In this document: piece by piece, positions 7,645-16,408 of the stretch
How the letters are laid out: each line of letters starts with the position of its first letter
Numbering within the stretch: position 1 is the first letter of the stretch
NCBI RefSeq assembly: GCF_001673365.1
Contig: NZ_LZLS01000184.1
Coordinates: 1 to 64,000, forward strand
Source of the DNA: Mycobacterium asiaticum
Lineage (GTDB): Bacteria; Actinomycetota; Actinomycetes; Mycobacteriales; Mycobacteriaceae
DNA: 64,000 nt
Reading direction: 5' to 3'
Translations under genes and position numbers: made by a program
Notes under the pieces: model-generated
Database searches by the model: none
What the model was told of the DNA's origin: nothing
The model's input: only the letters and a program-made list of their open reading frames with translations

Positions 7645-8994
7645 TCAGTTGCCCATGCTGGTGGCGCGTCCGGCGATCCCGGCGGCTTCCGCGGTGACCG
7701 GTGTGGCGGCCTGAGCTTGCAGCGCGAACGTGGTCATCCGCGTCCAGGCATCACGGTCACGCTGACTTGCCTGGCGGCCGACATGGGTCACGACATCGAC
7801 GTCCGTGGCCTGGGTACGCAGGTGACCGGCGCGCGCCTGGTCCTTCGAAATGTGCCGGAATGGGTCGAACGAGTATGCCGCCATGGCGTTTTGGTGGGTG
7901 ATCTTGTCGATCACCGCATCGTCGAGATGGCCCATCGTCTCGATGACATCCTCTGGGGCGAACGGCCAGTTGCTGTCGGAGTGCGGGAAGTCGGACTCCC
8001 AGCAGACCATGTTCTCGTCGAACCAGTCCATGTTCCGGACTCCGACTTTGTCGCTGATGAAGCAGGTATAGAAGTGCCGTTTGAACACATCTATCGGCCC
8101 GGCGTAGCCCGCCGGGAACGTGGCCAGCGTCCAGCCCGAGTGCCGGCGGTAGACGTGCTCGGCACGCCAGAGAAAGTACGGCATCCAGCCGATGTCGCCC
8201 TCGGTCAGTGAGAACTTCAAATCCGGGAAATCAGACCAGAATTCGGCCCAAATGAGCTCGGTGAAGGTGAACATGCTCATCATCGAAGAGGCGGTCATCA
8301 TCACGCTCGCGGGTGCATCCGTCGACACCATCGGAGACCGGGACGCCGAGCCGACATGGGTGCACAACACGGTTTTGTTCTCGCAGACCGCCTCGAACAA
8401 CGGGTACCAGTACTTGGTGTGAATGCTGGGCATCTGCAACGCTTCCGGATTCTCCGAGAACGTCACCGCATGGCATCCCTTGTCCGCCAATCGTTTAACT
8501 TCTCTGGCGGCCTCTTCCACGTCGTAGAGCGGCAGGATGCCGCACGGGATGAACCTACCGGGGTAGGCGGCGCACCATTCGTCGACATGCCAATCGTTGT
8601 ACGCCTTGATCATCACCAGGTTGACCTCGCGGTCCGGACCTTGGTTGAGAACCTGCCCGGAGAACCCGGTGAAGTTCGGGAAGTTCAGACCGGCCAACTG
8701 CCCGCCGGCGTTCATATCGCGGACCCGTTCGTCGACGTTGAAACAACCCGGCCGCATCTCGTCGTAGCGCGAGGCGTCGACGTTGTACATCTCCCGGGGT
8801 TTACCGGCGACCGCGTTCAACCCCATGTTGCGGCCGCGGATTTCGCCGTAGTACCACTGCTGAACGCCGTCCGGTTCGGTCACCACCCGCGGGGCGAGGT
8901 GCTTGTAGCGCGCCGGGACGTGCGCGTCGAACATGTCGGCGGGTTCCGCGATGTGGTCGTCGACGCTGATCAGGATCAGATCGTCCTTGTTCAT
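7645..8994 (-). CDS. Amidohydrolase-family (TIM-barrel) metal-dependent hydrolase
   Basis: The protein has 449 residues. It starts with the metal-binding strand ISVDDHIAEPADMF, and further conserved pieces (VLCTHVGSAS, SLTEGDIGWMPYFL, CWESDFPHSDSNWP) match the Amidohydro_2 superfamily, in which members are hydrolases or decarboxylases. It is the first gene of the minus-strand unit leading to CoA transferase, thiolase-like protein, DUF35 protein and PadR. The upstream region carries a palindrome (9012-9026) related to one upstream of the divergent LacI gene, so LacI control is likely. Substrate unknown. Confidence 0.85.
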   Translation of the reverse strand: MNKDDLILISVDDHIAEPADMFDAHVPARYKHLAPRVVTEPDGVQQWYYGEIRGRNMGLNAVAGKPREMYNVDASRYDEMRPGCFNVDERVRDMNAGGQLAGLNFPNFTGFSGQVLNQGPDREVNLVMIKAYNDWHVDEWCAAYPGRFIPCGILPLYDVEEAAREVKRLADKGCHAVTFSENPEALQMPSIHTKYWYPLFEAVCENKTVLCTHVGSASRSPMVSTDAPASVMMTASSMMSMFTFTELIWAEFWSDFPDLKFSLTEGDIGWMPYFLWRAEHVYRRHSGWTLATFPAGYAGPIDVFKRHFYTCFISDKVGVRNMDWFDENMVCWESDFPHSDSNWPFAPEDVIETMGHLDDAVIDKITHQNAMAAYSFDPFRHISKDQARAGHLRTQATDVDVVTHVGRQASQRDRDAWTRMTTFALQAQAATPVTAEAAGIAGRATSMGN

Positions 8995-9011
8995 AAGCCG
9001 CTCCCTGGTTG

Positions 9012-9026
9012 TTGACTAGTAGACAA
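9012..9026. promoter_or_regulatory. Candidate LacI-type operator in front of the amidohydrolase operon
   Basis: TTGACTA-G-TAGACAA is an odd-centred palindrome with one mismatched pair, 18 bp upstream of the amidohydrolase start codon. Its core GACTA-N-TAGAC matches the core of the second palindrome at 9136-9148 in front of the LacI gene. Location close to the start suits repression by blocking initiation. Confidence 0.6.
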
Positions 9027-9135
9027 TGGTTGTTGTTCGGCTGTCAACGCATTGACGCGGGGGCGAAAGCGTCTTTGCCCAGGCCAATCGCTGTCGTGGC
9101 CAATGACGCCTCGCACAAGGGGCGCACGCAGTAAT

Positions 9136-9148
9136 GGACTAATAGTCC
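9136..9148. promoter_or_regulatory. Candidate LacI-type operator in front of the LacI gene
   Basis: GGACTA-A-TAGTCC is a perfect palindrome around a single central base, 58 bp upstream of the LacI-family start codon. It shares the core GACTA-N-TAG(T/A)C with the site at 9012-9026. Two copies in one divergent intergenic region would let one dimeric or tetrameric LacI-type repressor control both directions. Confidence 0.65.
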
Positions 9149-9206
9149 CTTTGACGACGTGGGGCGGCTGTGGCGCCACCCATTGACAGACATGCCACCA
9201 TGAGGC

Positions 9207-10184
9207 ATGGCCGGGCCTGGAAGTGTGCGACCCACCACCGCTGACGTGGCCAGATTGGCCGACGTTTCCACCGCGACGGTCAGTTACGTCCTCAACAATG
9301 CCGAGGGCCGCAGAATCTCCGCGCAGACCCGGGATGCCGTCAACCGCGCGGCGAAACTGCTGGGGTACCGGCCGAACCTGGCCGCCCGCAATCTCGCCCG
9401 CGGCAAGAGCGGCGTTGTGCTCTACGTGGTGCCGCACGTGGCGGTCGGCGACATGCCGATGCAAGCCGGCAGTCGGATGACGACCGAGTTGGCCCGACTA
9501 GGTTTGCTGCAGGTGCAGATCTTCGAGACCGAGGACGACCATCACGTCGTCGATGCCATCGCCAATCTCGACCCCGTCGCGGTCACGAGCCTGTTCCCAC
9601 TCAGCGAGGCCGCCGCCAAAGCGGTGACAGCGGCAGCCATTCCGCTGGTCGAGATCGGGACGTTGCCCGCGCTCGGCGATCCGCATCTGGCGGTGGGTGA
9701 GATGCGCGTCGCGCATCTGGCATCGCGTGGTCATCGCCGAATTGCCTTCGCCAACACCGGGATCGCCAAATGGCGTGCACTGGGCGAATATTGGTTCGAG
9801 GGCGTCTCCCGCGCGGCGCAAGCGCGCAATCTGCCGGCCGTGCCCGTCGCCGAAATCACCGTGGCCAACGCGGCCGAAGTGGTGACCGGGTGGGTACGCG
9901 AGGGCGTGACGGCGGTGTGCGCGCAGAGCGACGAAATCGCCTGCCTGGTCCTGTATGGCATGCACCTGGCAGGGCTGAATTGTCCAAGTGACCTCGCCGT
10001 GATGGGGGTGGACGCGAGCACCATGGGCATGGTGAGCACCCCACCGCTAACCACGGTGCAGTTCGACCCGCATGCCGTTGCCGATGCCGCGATCGCCGCC
10101 ATCTATGAGCGCCTCGGCTACCCGCCCCCGCCGTCTCCGGACATCACCGACATCGCCCGCATCATCGTCCGCTCATCGACATGA
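9207..10184 (+). CDS. LacI-family transcriptional regulator
   Basis: The protein has 325 residues. The N-terminal helix-turn-helix (about 10-33) reads TTADVARLADVSTATVSYVL, followed by the hinge region LLGYRPNLAARNLA, both diagnostic of LacI/GalR proteins. The rest is a periplasmic-binding-protein-like effector domain ending with ASTMGMVSTPPLTTVQFDP. In mycobacteria such regulators often control degradation genes rather than sugar uptake. It is divergent from the amidohydrolase operon and upstream of the aldehyde dehydrogenase, and two matching palindromes (9012-9026, 9136-9148) lie in its upstream region. Confidence 0.92.
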   Translation: MAGPGSVRPTTADVARLADVSTATVSYVLNNAEGRRISAQTRDAVNRAAKLLGYRPNLAARNLARGKSGVVLYVVPHVAVGDMPMQAGSRMTTELARLGLLQVQIFETEDDHHVVDAIANLDPVAVTSLFPLSEAAAKAVTAAAIPLVEIGTLPALGDPHLAVGEMRVAHLASRGHRRIAFANTGIAKWRALGEYWFEGVSRAAQARNLPAVPVAEITVANAAEVVTGWVREGVTAVCAQSDEIACLVLYGMHLAGLNCPSDLAVMGVDASTMGMVSTPPLTTVQFDPHAVADAAIAAIYERLGYPPPPSPDITDIARIIVRSST

Positions 10185-10215
10185 GACCAGCCTTTGGACC
10201 CTCTAGACATCCATT

Positions 10216-10231
10216 GGTTAAGCGCATAACC
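10216..10231. promoter_or_regulatory. Palindrome upstream of the aldehyde dehydrogenase gene
   Basis: GGTTA-A-GCGC-A-TAACC is a 16-bp palindrome with one mismatched pair, 39 bp before the aldehyde dehydrogenase start codon and downstream of the LacI gene. Its CG-centred shape resembles general LacI/GalR operators, but it does not match the GACTA sites at 9012 and 9136, so a different regulator is possible. Evidence is symmetry and position only. Confidence 0.4.
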
Positions 10232-10269
10232 TCGCGGGTGACGAGTCAGATGCTCAAGGAGGAGTACCT

Positions 10270-11724
10270 ATGACGGTCCAGGCTGTCTTGGACAAGATCC
10301 GGGAACGCCCCGGAACCGGTGAAGTGATCACGGTTGTCGATCCCGCCACCGAAGAACAGGTCACCGAGTTCAAGGACTGCGGTCCAGAGGCCGTCGACGA
10401 CGCCGTTGCGCGGGCGCGGGCGTCTTTTGAGTCCGGAGTCTGGCGGGACAAACCGCCCAGCGAGCGAGCCAAGATCCTGTGGCGAGTCGGCGAGCTGATC
10501 GACCAGAACGCCGAACTGCTGGCCGAACTCGAATCGCTCAACGCCGGAATGACCCCGCTGCAAGCCCAGGGCACCGTGACCGTCGGGTCGGAGTTCTTCC
10601 GCTACTACGCCGGCTGGTGCACCAAGATCGAGGGCATCGCCGCCGACGTGCACACTGGCGGGCTCACCGGAATCGACTCCCACCAGCACGCCTACACGCT
10701 CAAAGAGCCCTACGGTGTGGTGGGTTTGATCTTCCCGTGGAACGGACCGGTTTTCAATTTCTGCGCCAAGCTTGCGCCGTCGCTGGCGGCGGGCTGCAGC
10801 AGCGTCGTCAAGCCGGCTGAGGAGACTCCGCTCTCAGCCCTGGTGTTGGACAACATCCTGCACGAGGCCGGGGTACCCGAAGGCGTGGCGAACCTGGTGT
10901 TGGGCAACGGTCACACCGCAGGTGCGGCGATCACCGCACACCCCGACGTCGAGAAGGTCGCGTTCACCGGATCGACCGAGGTTGGCCGGGCCATCGTGCA
11001 CGCAGCCGGTGACAGCAACCTGAAAAAGGTGACGCTGGAACTCGGCGGCAAGTCGCCGGTAGTGGTCTTCGACGACGCCGACCTGTCCAAGGCGGTACCG
11101 ATGGCGGCGTTCGGGACGTTCATCCACTCCGGTCAGGCGTGTGTGTGCGGGTCGCGAATCTTCGTGCAGCGCGGCATCTTTGACCAGTTCGTGGAACAGC
11201 TGGCGAACGTCGCCAACGGGCTGCCGCAGGGAGGTCCGAAGGACGAAGGCAGCCTTATCGGCCCGCTGATCAGCCAGAAGCAGCTCACTCGCGTGCTGGG
11301 CTACCTCGACCAAGGCAGATCCGATGGCGTCGAGGTCGTCACGGGCGGGCAGCGGGTGGACCGCAAGGGTTACTTCATCCGTCCCACCGTGCTCACCAAT
11401 GTCGCCTCCACGAGTCGGCTGTTCCAGGAGGAGATTTTCGGCCCCGTGGTCGCGGTCATCCCGTTCGACACCGAGGACGAAGCGGTGGCCCTGGCCAACG
11501 ACAGCACCTACGGGCTGGCCGCCACCTGCTGGACGCGGGACCTCGGCCGGGCACACCGGATTGCCAAGCGACTCAAGGCCGGAACGGTGGGGCTGAACTG
11601 CCAGATGCAGTTCGACCACTCGATGCCGTTCGGTGGTTACAAGCAGTCTGGTTGGGGCTACGAGTCCGGCAAGGCGGGCCTGGAGACCTACCTGCAGACC
11701 AAGATCGTCTGGGCGCAGATGTAA
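10270..11724 (+). CDS. NAD(P)-dependent aldehyde dehydrogenase
   Basis: The protein has 484 residues, the normal family length. The general base Glu257 lies in LELGGKSP, the nucleophile Cys291 in SGQACVCGSR, and FGPVVAV (about 398-404) and the C-terminal MPFGGYKQSGWG are conserved. It oxidises an aldehyde to an acid in the cytoplasm. A strong AAGGAGGAG ribosome site sits 8 bases before the ATG at 10270. Placed next to CoA-transferase and thiolase-like genes, it probably makes a carboxylic acid that then enters CoA-ester degradation; the actual aldehyde is unknown. Confidence 0.93.
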   Translation: MTVQAVLDKIRERPGTGEVITVVDPATEEQVTEFKDCGPEAVDDAVARARASFESGVWRDKPPSERAKILWRVGELIDQNAELLAELESLNAGMTPLQAQGTVTVGSEFFRYYAGWCTKIEGIAADVHTGGLTGIDSHQHAYTLKEPYGVVGLIFPWNGPVFNFCAKLAPSLAAGCSSVVKPAEETPLSALVLDNILHEAGVPEGVANLVLGNGHTAGAAITAHPDVEKVAFTGSTEVGRAIVHAAGDSNLKKVTLELGGKSPVVVFDDADLSKAVPMAAFGTFIHSGQACVCGSRIFVQRGIFDQFVEQLANVANGLPQGGPKDEGSLIGPLISQKQLTRVLGYLDQGRSDGVEVVTGGQRVDRKGYFIRPTVLTNVASTSRLFQEEIFGPVVAVIPFDTEDEAVALANDSTYGLAATCWTRDLGRAHRIAKRLKAGTVGLNCQMQFDHSMPFGGYKQSGWGYESGKAGLETYLQTKIVWAQM

Positions 11725-11741
11725 CTTTCCCCGCGCGAGCT

Positions 11742-12155
11742 TCAGGCGGGTTCGTAGCGCAGCATGGTGACGTCGTGCTCGGGGTAGTCGGAGAACACCG
11801 GCCGCACCCGCATGCCGACTCTTAGCGCCTCGGGTTCGACGTTCACCATCTCAGTGGAAAACCTTGGCCCCTCGTCCCATTCGACGATCGCCAGCAATTG
11901 CGGGACGGCATCAGCAAAGTGCGGACTCACCGGCCGGTGGGCGACGGTGTAGGAGTACAGCGTTCCCATGCCGGAGATCTCGCGCCACTCCAGGTCGTCG
12001 GCCAGGGTGCGTGGCGCTCGCACCCGCGGGTAGAACACATAGCTTTGCGTCGACGGGGAGTACTGCACGACGATCCGGTGTTGGGCCAAAGCATCCCAAA
12101 AGGGCGCGGTGGTCGGCGTTTTGACGGGCATCGGGCGTTCGAAACTGATAGCCAT
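11742..12155 (-). CDS. DUF35-type OB-fold protein lacking the zinc-ribbon cysteines
   Basis: The protein has 137 residues and the same layout as the product at 3358-3780: an N-terminal helix with TTAPFWDALAQHRI, a ribbon region, then an OB fold with GTLYSYTVAHRP. In the ribbon region the four zinc-binding Cys are replaced (VVQYSPSTQSYVFYPR), so it probably binds no zinc. The gene follows a thiolase-like gene after 9 bp, and the two likely form a complex. It is last in the minus-strand unit acyl-CoA dehydrogenase, thiolase-like protein, OB-fold protein. Confidence 0.82.
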   Translation of the reverse strand: MAISFERPMPVKTPTTAPFWDALAQHRIVVQYSPSTQSYVFYPRVRAPRTLADDLEWREISGMGTLYSYTVAHRPVSPHFADAVPQLLAIVEWDEGPRFSTEMVNVEPEALRVGMRVRPVFSDYPEHDVTMLRYEPA

Positions 12156-12164
12156 TGATCTTCC

Positions 12165-13373
12165 TCAATCACCTTGCAGGACAAGTGCCGTCTGCTCCGA
12201 CAAAATTCCGCCGTTGCCCGATACGAATGCGCGATTACAGTCGGCGACCTGGGCCGCACCCGCGCGGCCCATGATCTGGCGAGTGGCATCGCATACGTGG
12301 TGCATGCCGCCGGCAAGTCCCGCTTGACCGAAACCGAGCTGTCCGCCGGCGGTGTTCAGCGGGAAATCGCCGCGGAAGGTCAAGTCGTGGTCGGCGATGA
12401 ACTGCAGTCCTTTGCCCTTCTCGCAGAAGCCCGCATCCTCCAGCGACAACATGACGGTGATGGTGTAGCAGTCGTAGATCGACACCATGTCCATCTGATC
12501 GCGGGACAGATCGGTCATCCCGAAAGCCGTGTCGGCGGCCGCGGACATCGGTGTGTTCAACAGGTCCTCGGCGTAGGTCGGCGTCTTGAACGGCACGTGT
12601 TCGCCAAATCCCTTGATCCACACCGGACGATGCCGGCTCCGTCGGGCAAGGTCGGCGTTGGCGACGACGACGGCCACACCCCCGACGCACGGCATGACGA
12701 TCTCCAGCATGTGCAGTGGGTCGGCGATGACCGGGCTGGCCAGCACGTCATCGACGGTGAGCGGCTTGTCTTTCCAGATCGCGCCCTCGGTGTGGTTGGC
12801 GTTTACCCGTTGGTCGACGACGATCTTGGCCATCGCCCGCTCGTCGTAGCCGTAGACGGCGGCGTAGCGCTGCGCGACTTGGCCGTAGGGACCGTTCTGG
12901 CCGAGGTTGCCGTAGGGGATCTCGAATTCCGCTTGCGGAGAGCCGAACTGGTTGCTCGACGAGCCGAAGAACATCGCGTCCACCATCGGTCTGGGTTTCT
13001 TCTTGGAGGACGGCGTGATGTAGCGGGCCGGCAATGCACATAGCACCGCGTCACAGATGCCGAGTTCGATTGCCGCGGCGGCACGCCAGACCATCGCGGC
13101 GGCACTGGCCCCGCCAAGGTCTACCAGCTCGGCGAATTTGGCTGGCACACCTAGGTATTCGGCGATTGTCGAAGGTACGAATATCTGGGACTCCGCCAGA
13201 TGCGACGTCGCGATACCGTTGACCACCTCGCCCGACAGTCCCGCGTCCTCAAGCGCGGCCGCGGCGAGTTCTGCCCACTGCTCAAGGACGAACGGTGCGG
13301 GCGTGGCTTTGTTGAGCCGCTCGGGCGGCAGCTCGACGTATCCGACGATCGCTGCTTCTCCGCGTAATCCCAT
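12165..13373 (-). CDS. Thiolase-like (lipid-transfer/Ltp-type) protein
   Basis: The protein has 402 residues and a thiolase fold. The position of the nucleophilic Cys reads DLGGASAAAMVWRAAAAI, with no Cys. The C-terminal half carries MPCVGGVAVVVANADL and SGNGGILSEQ. Like the product of 3777-4940 it sits next to a DUF35 gene, so a CoA-ester retro-aldolase or carrier function of the Ltp2/ChsH2 kind is more likely than a classical thiolase. It starts 9 bp after the double-domain acyl-CoA dehydrogenase gene, whose enoyl-CoA product would need hydration before such a cleavage. Confidence 0.8.
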   Translation of the reverse strand: MGLRGEAAIVGYVELPPERLNKATPAPFVLEQWAELAAAALEDAGLSGEVVNGIATSHLAESQIFVPSTIAEYLGVPAKFAELVDLGGASAAAMVWRAAAAIELGICDAVLCALPARYITPSSKKKPRPMVDAMFFGSSSNQFGSPQAEFEIPYGNLGQNGPYGQVAQRYAAVYGYDERAMAKIVVDQRVNANHTEGAIWKDKPLTVDDVLASPVIADPLHMLEIVMPCVGGVAVVVANADLARRSRHRPVWIKGFGEHVPFKTPTYAEDLLNTPMSAAADTAFGMTDLSRDQMDMVSIYDCYTITVMLSLEDAGFCEKGKGLQFIADHDLTFRGDFPLNTAGGQLGFGQAGLAGGMHHVCDATRQIMGRAGAAQVADCNRAFVSGNGGILSEQTALVLQGD

Positions 13374-13382
13374 GGCGCTTCC

Positions 13383-15602
13383 TCATTTGCGGGGCAAACC
13401 CAGAATCATCTGGGCGATGATGTTCAGTTGAATCTCTCGGGTTCCCCCGCCGATCAACTCGGCGGGTAGGTGCAGATACGGCTCGACGATGGCCGGGTCG
13501 GAGTCGGAGACCATGGCCATCCGTCCGGTCAGCTGCAATGTGGCGGCAAATGTGCGCCGCAGCAACACATTCATCGCGACCTTGGCGATGCTGGACGCCG
13601 GCCCGGATGGCTGGCCGTCGAGCAGCCGGATAGTCTCCCGCACACCCAGTGCCTTGATGGCGTTGGTGTAGGCGTCGAGTTCGCCCAGTGCACGCAGCGC
13701 GTCTTCGCGGTCCGGCCCTTCTTCTGATGCCACCCGCCGCAGCGCGGCCGCCCGATCAAACTTGACGTAACCGCTTATCGCCGAACGCTCTTCGGCCATG
13801 GTGGCGATCGCCAGGTTCCAGCCACCGACTGGGTCACCGAGCAGCATGTCGTCGGGGATGAAGACGTCGGTCAAGAACACCTCGTTGAAGTGCGCCTCAC
13901 CCGTCGCCGTCTTGATCGGCTGAATCTCTATCCCTGGCGACCGCATGTCGAGGATGAAATAGCCGATGCCGCGGTGCTTGCTGGCTTCGGGATCCGTGCG
14001 GGCCAGCAGCGCGCCGAAGTCAGCCCGGTGCGCCACTGACGTCCAGATCTTGTGTCCGTTGATTTTCCAGCCGCCATCGACCTTCGTCGCGCGGGTGCTC
14101 AGCGCGGCCAGATCGGAACCGGCACCCGGTTCGCTGAATAGCTGGCACCATGCGATCTCGCCGCGCTGGCTTGGCGGTATCAGCTTCTCCTGCAAGTCGT
14201 TCGGCGCGGCACGCAGTACCGACGGCAGGATCCACTCGGCGATGCCGAGCGACGGGCGGACGATGTCGGGCCGCTTGGCGAACTCGTCGTCGATGATGAG
14301 CTGCCGCAGTGGTCCGGCATCGAGCCCCCACGGCTGGGGCCAGTGTGGGGCGATCAGCCCGGCGTCGGCAATCAGTGTTCGTTGCGGTCCGATCCTGAAG
14401 TCGTCGTAGTCGCCCTGACGTCCGGGTTGGTCGTTGGTCAGTTCTGCTGCGGCATCGAGGGTTTGGCCGACCCACGACCTGAACTCGGCATCCGCGTTGC
14501 CCAGGTTCACCGACATGTCCCGCTGCTGGGTGCAGGTGAGCTGTCCCAGACGGCGTGCCCACCGATTCGCCGGACCGATGGATGCGGCCAAACTGATCGC
14601 GCGCCGCCAATACAGGTGCACGTCGTGTTCCCACGTGAAGCCGATGGCCCCGAACATCGTGAGCGCGTCCAGCACTAGGTCGGGGGCGGGCGAGATCGCG
14701 AGCACCGCCGCACCGGCGGCGGCGATGCGGTGCTGGTCGAGGGACTCGTCGAGGGCGCGCACCGCGTCCCAGGCCGCAGCCGTGGCCAGTTCGCTGTTCA
14801 CCAACAGCATCGCGGCATTGTGCTGCAGCGCCTGAAACGTGCCAATCACCTTGCCGAACTGCTCTCGGATACGCAGATGCGCGGTCACCGCTTCGACACA
14901 CCACTGGGTGATGCCGGCCGTCATGCTGGCGACGAGGCTCGCCACGACGCACTCGGCCCGCTGCGGGTCGATCCCGGTAAGCCGCTCGGCGGTGTCGTGG
15001 TCGGTCAACCGTAGTCGTCCGACGTCGGTGACGATGTCGGTTCCGTCGACGGATTCCACAGTGGCCGTTGCCTTTTCCGGCACTATGGTGAGCCACACGA
15101 CCTCGTCGTCCGGGCCGCGTGCGGCCAGAAGGACCACTTGGGCCGAACAGATTCCGGCGGTGAGATCGGAGGCCCCGGAGACGACCCACCCCTCACCGTC
15201 AAGATGCGCTCGGAAGTCACCGGCATCGGGGGTGACGATCGCGGCGGGTGTCCCCGCGGCCAAGCTGCGCAGTAGCGACTCGGCGGCTGACGTCGGATCG
15301 GCCAGCAACGCGACGGCACCCGCGGCGACCGTCGGCAATAAAGGGCCGGGCAGCAGTGCCTTGCCCGCGGCTTCGAGAACGCAGGCGCCGTCGATCAGCC
15401 GCCCGCCCTGTCCGCCTACCTGCTCGGGTAGGTGAACAGCGTGAAAGCCGTTGTTAACCAGCGTGTCCCACCATTGCGGGAGCTGCCCGTCGGCAAGTGC
15501 CGCCAGGTTGTCGCGCGTGGCGGCGACCGGAGCATGGCGCGCGGCGAACTGCCCGACGGCGTCGCTGAGCTCTTGTTGCTCCGCGGTCAACCCCAGGGTC
15601 AC
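13383..15602 (-). CDS. Fused double-domain acyl-CoA dehydrogenase
   Basis: The protein has 739 residues, twice a normal acyl-CoA dehydrogenase. Domain 1 is about 1-350 (LTAEQQELSDAVGQFAARHA, then LRIREQFGKVIGTFQALQHN). Domain 2 is about 365-739 with the flavin/substrate loop FSEPGAGSDLAALSTRA, WTSVAHRAD and GTREIQLNIIAQMILGLPR. Mycobacteria make heterotetrameric dehydrogenases from pairs of FadE proteins for steroid side chains, and this looks like such a pair joined in one chain. It oxidises an acyl-CoA to the enoyl-CoA. It is the first gene of its operon and is divergent from a TetR gene with a palindromic operator region between. Confidence 0.9.
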   Translation of the reverse strand: MTLGLTAEQQELSDAVGQFAARHAPVAATRDNLAALADGQLPQWWDTLVNNGFHAVHLPEQVGGQGGRLIDGACVLEAAGKALLPGPLLPTVAAGAVALLADPTSAAESLLRSLAAGTPAAIVTPDAGDFRAHLDGEGWVVSGASDLTAGICSAQVVLLAARGPDDEVVWLTIVPEKATATVESVDGTDIVTDVGRLRLTDHDTAERLTGIDPQRAECVVASLVASMTAGITQWCVEAVTAHLRIREQFGKVIGTFQALQHNAAMLLVNSELATAAAWDAVRALDESLDQHRIAAAGAAVLAISPAPDLVLDALTMFGAIGFTWEHDVHLYWRRAISLAASIGPANRWARRLGQLTCTQQRDMSVNLGNADAEFRSWVGQTLDAAAELTNDQPGRQGDYDDFRIGPQRTLIADAGLIAPHWPQPWGLDAGPLRQLIIDDEFAKRPDIVRPSLGIAEWILPSVLRAAPNDLQEKLIPPSQRGEIAWCQLFSEPGAGSDLAALSTRATKVDGGWKINGHKIWTSVAHRADFGALLARTDPEASKHRGIGYFILDMRSPGIEIQPIKTATGEAHFNEVFLTDVFIPDDMLLGDPVGGWNLAIATMAEERSAISGYVKFDRAAALRRVASEEGPDREDALRALGELDAYTNAIKALGVRETIRLLDGQPSGPASSIAKVAMNVLLRRTFAATLQLTGRMAMVSDSDPAIVEPYLHLPAELIGGGTREIQLNIIAQMILGLPRK

Positions 15603-15669
15603 GGTGCCGACTCGGCGTTGCGATGCGCGGATAGTGGACTCGGCGTCGGCCGCACAGACTGCTATCCTT

Positions 15670-15699
15670 TCGTCTTACAAGACGAACCGTCTCGTCTTG
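15670..15699. promoter_or_regulatory. Triple half-site operator of the adjacent TetR regulator
   Basis: Three alternating copies of one half site are present: TCGTCTT (15670-15676), AAGACGA (15679-15685) and TCGTCTTG (15692-15699). The first two make a perfect 7-bp inverted repeat with a 2-nt spacer; the second and third make a perfect 8-bp repeat (CAAGACGA / TCGTCTTG) with a 6-nt spacer. The element lies between the divergent acyl-CoA dehydrogenase and TetR genes, as expected for TetR control of both. Confidence 0.75.
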
Positions 15700-15768
15700 T
15701 CGAAGATTACGGGTCGCCCCCAAAGTCTGTAAAGCCGGGGCCTGTGACAAGGACCAACCGAGGACAGG

Positions 15769-16344
15769 ATGCCCACGGAACTCACGCCACGTCGCCGTAG
15801 CGAGAAGTCGCGCACGGCTATCGTGACCGCCACACGTGAGTTGCTGCTCGAGCGCGGGTTTGACGGGTTGACCATCGAAGCCGTCGCCGCCCGGGCGGGG
15901 GTGGGAAAGCAGACCATCTACCGCTGGTGGCGCAGTCGTCCGGCGCTGGTTGCCGACGTCGTGCTCGAGGACGCCGACAAGATCCTCGCGACGATGAACC
16001 ACACCGACGATCTGACCGGCGACCTGGTGGGTTGGGTGGGCAAACTGGCGGCGACCCTGACCACACCGCGTGGCTCGGCGATGTTGCGCACCTTGACCGC
16101 GGCCGGCATGGAGCACATGGACACCGCGACGAGGTTGCGCGCCGGATTCAGCAAGCCCCTGCACGACAGCGTGCGTCGGCGTCTGATCGCCGACGGTATC
16201 GACGAAACGACGGCCGAGTCGGCCGCCGATGCCGTGGTAGGCGGCGTCGTCTACCCGATTCTCTCTGACGCACAAGGGTATTCGCGTGAGCGAGCCGAAC
16301 TCACCACACGGCTGATCGTCGGTGCCCTGGCCCGCCGAGAGTGA
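15769..16344 (+). CDS. TetR-family transcriptional regulator
   Basis: The protein has 191 residues. The DNA-binding domain (about 12-60) has [20 protein letters not shown] followed by [19 protein letters not shown], a classic TetR recognition helix with its YRWW ending. The C-terminal ligand domain begins near residue 80. It is divergent from the double-domain acyl-CoA dehydrogenase and lies 64 bp upstream of the DUF1214 gene. The half-site array at 15670-15699 is its likely operator. A fatty or terpenoid acyl-CoA would be a plausible ligand by context, but this is inference. Confidence 0.9.
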   Translation: MPTELTPRRRSEKSRTAIVTATRELLLERGFDGLTIEAVAARAGVGKQTIYRWWRSRPALVADVVLEDADKILATMNHTDDLTGDLVGWVGKLAATLTTPRGSAMLRTLTAAGMEHMDTATRLRAGFSKPLHDSVRRRLIADGIDETTAESAADAVVGGVVYPILSDAQGYSRERAELTTRLIVGALARRE

Positions 16345-16408
16345 GTTACCCGACGCAGAATCGGCGCGTTGCGTCGTAAGATGCACACTCGGCGAGAAAG
16401 GTGAGGCT

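Noticed and set aside
15454..16386. Long minus-strand frame of 310 codons
   Set aside because: It overlaps the acyl-CoA dehydrogenase and TetR genes and the operator between them; composition is Arg/Gly/His-rich as in antisense shadows.
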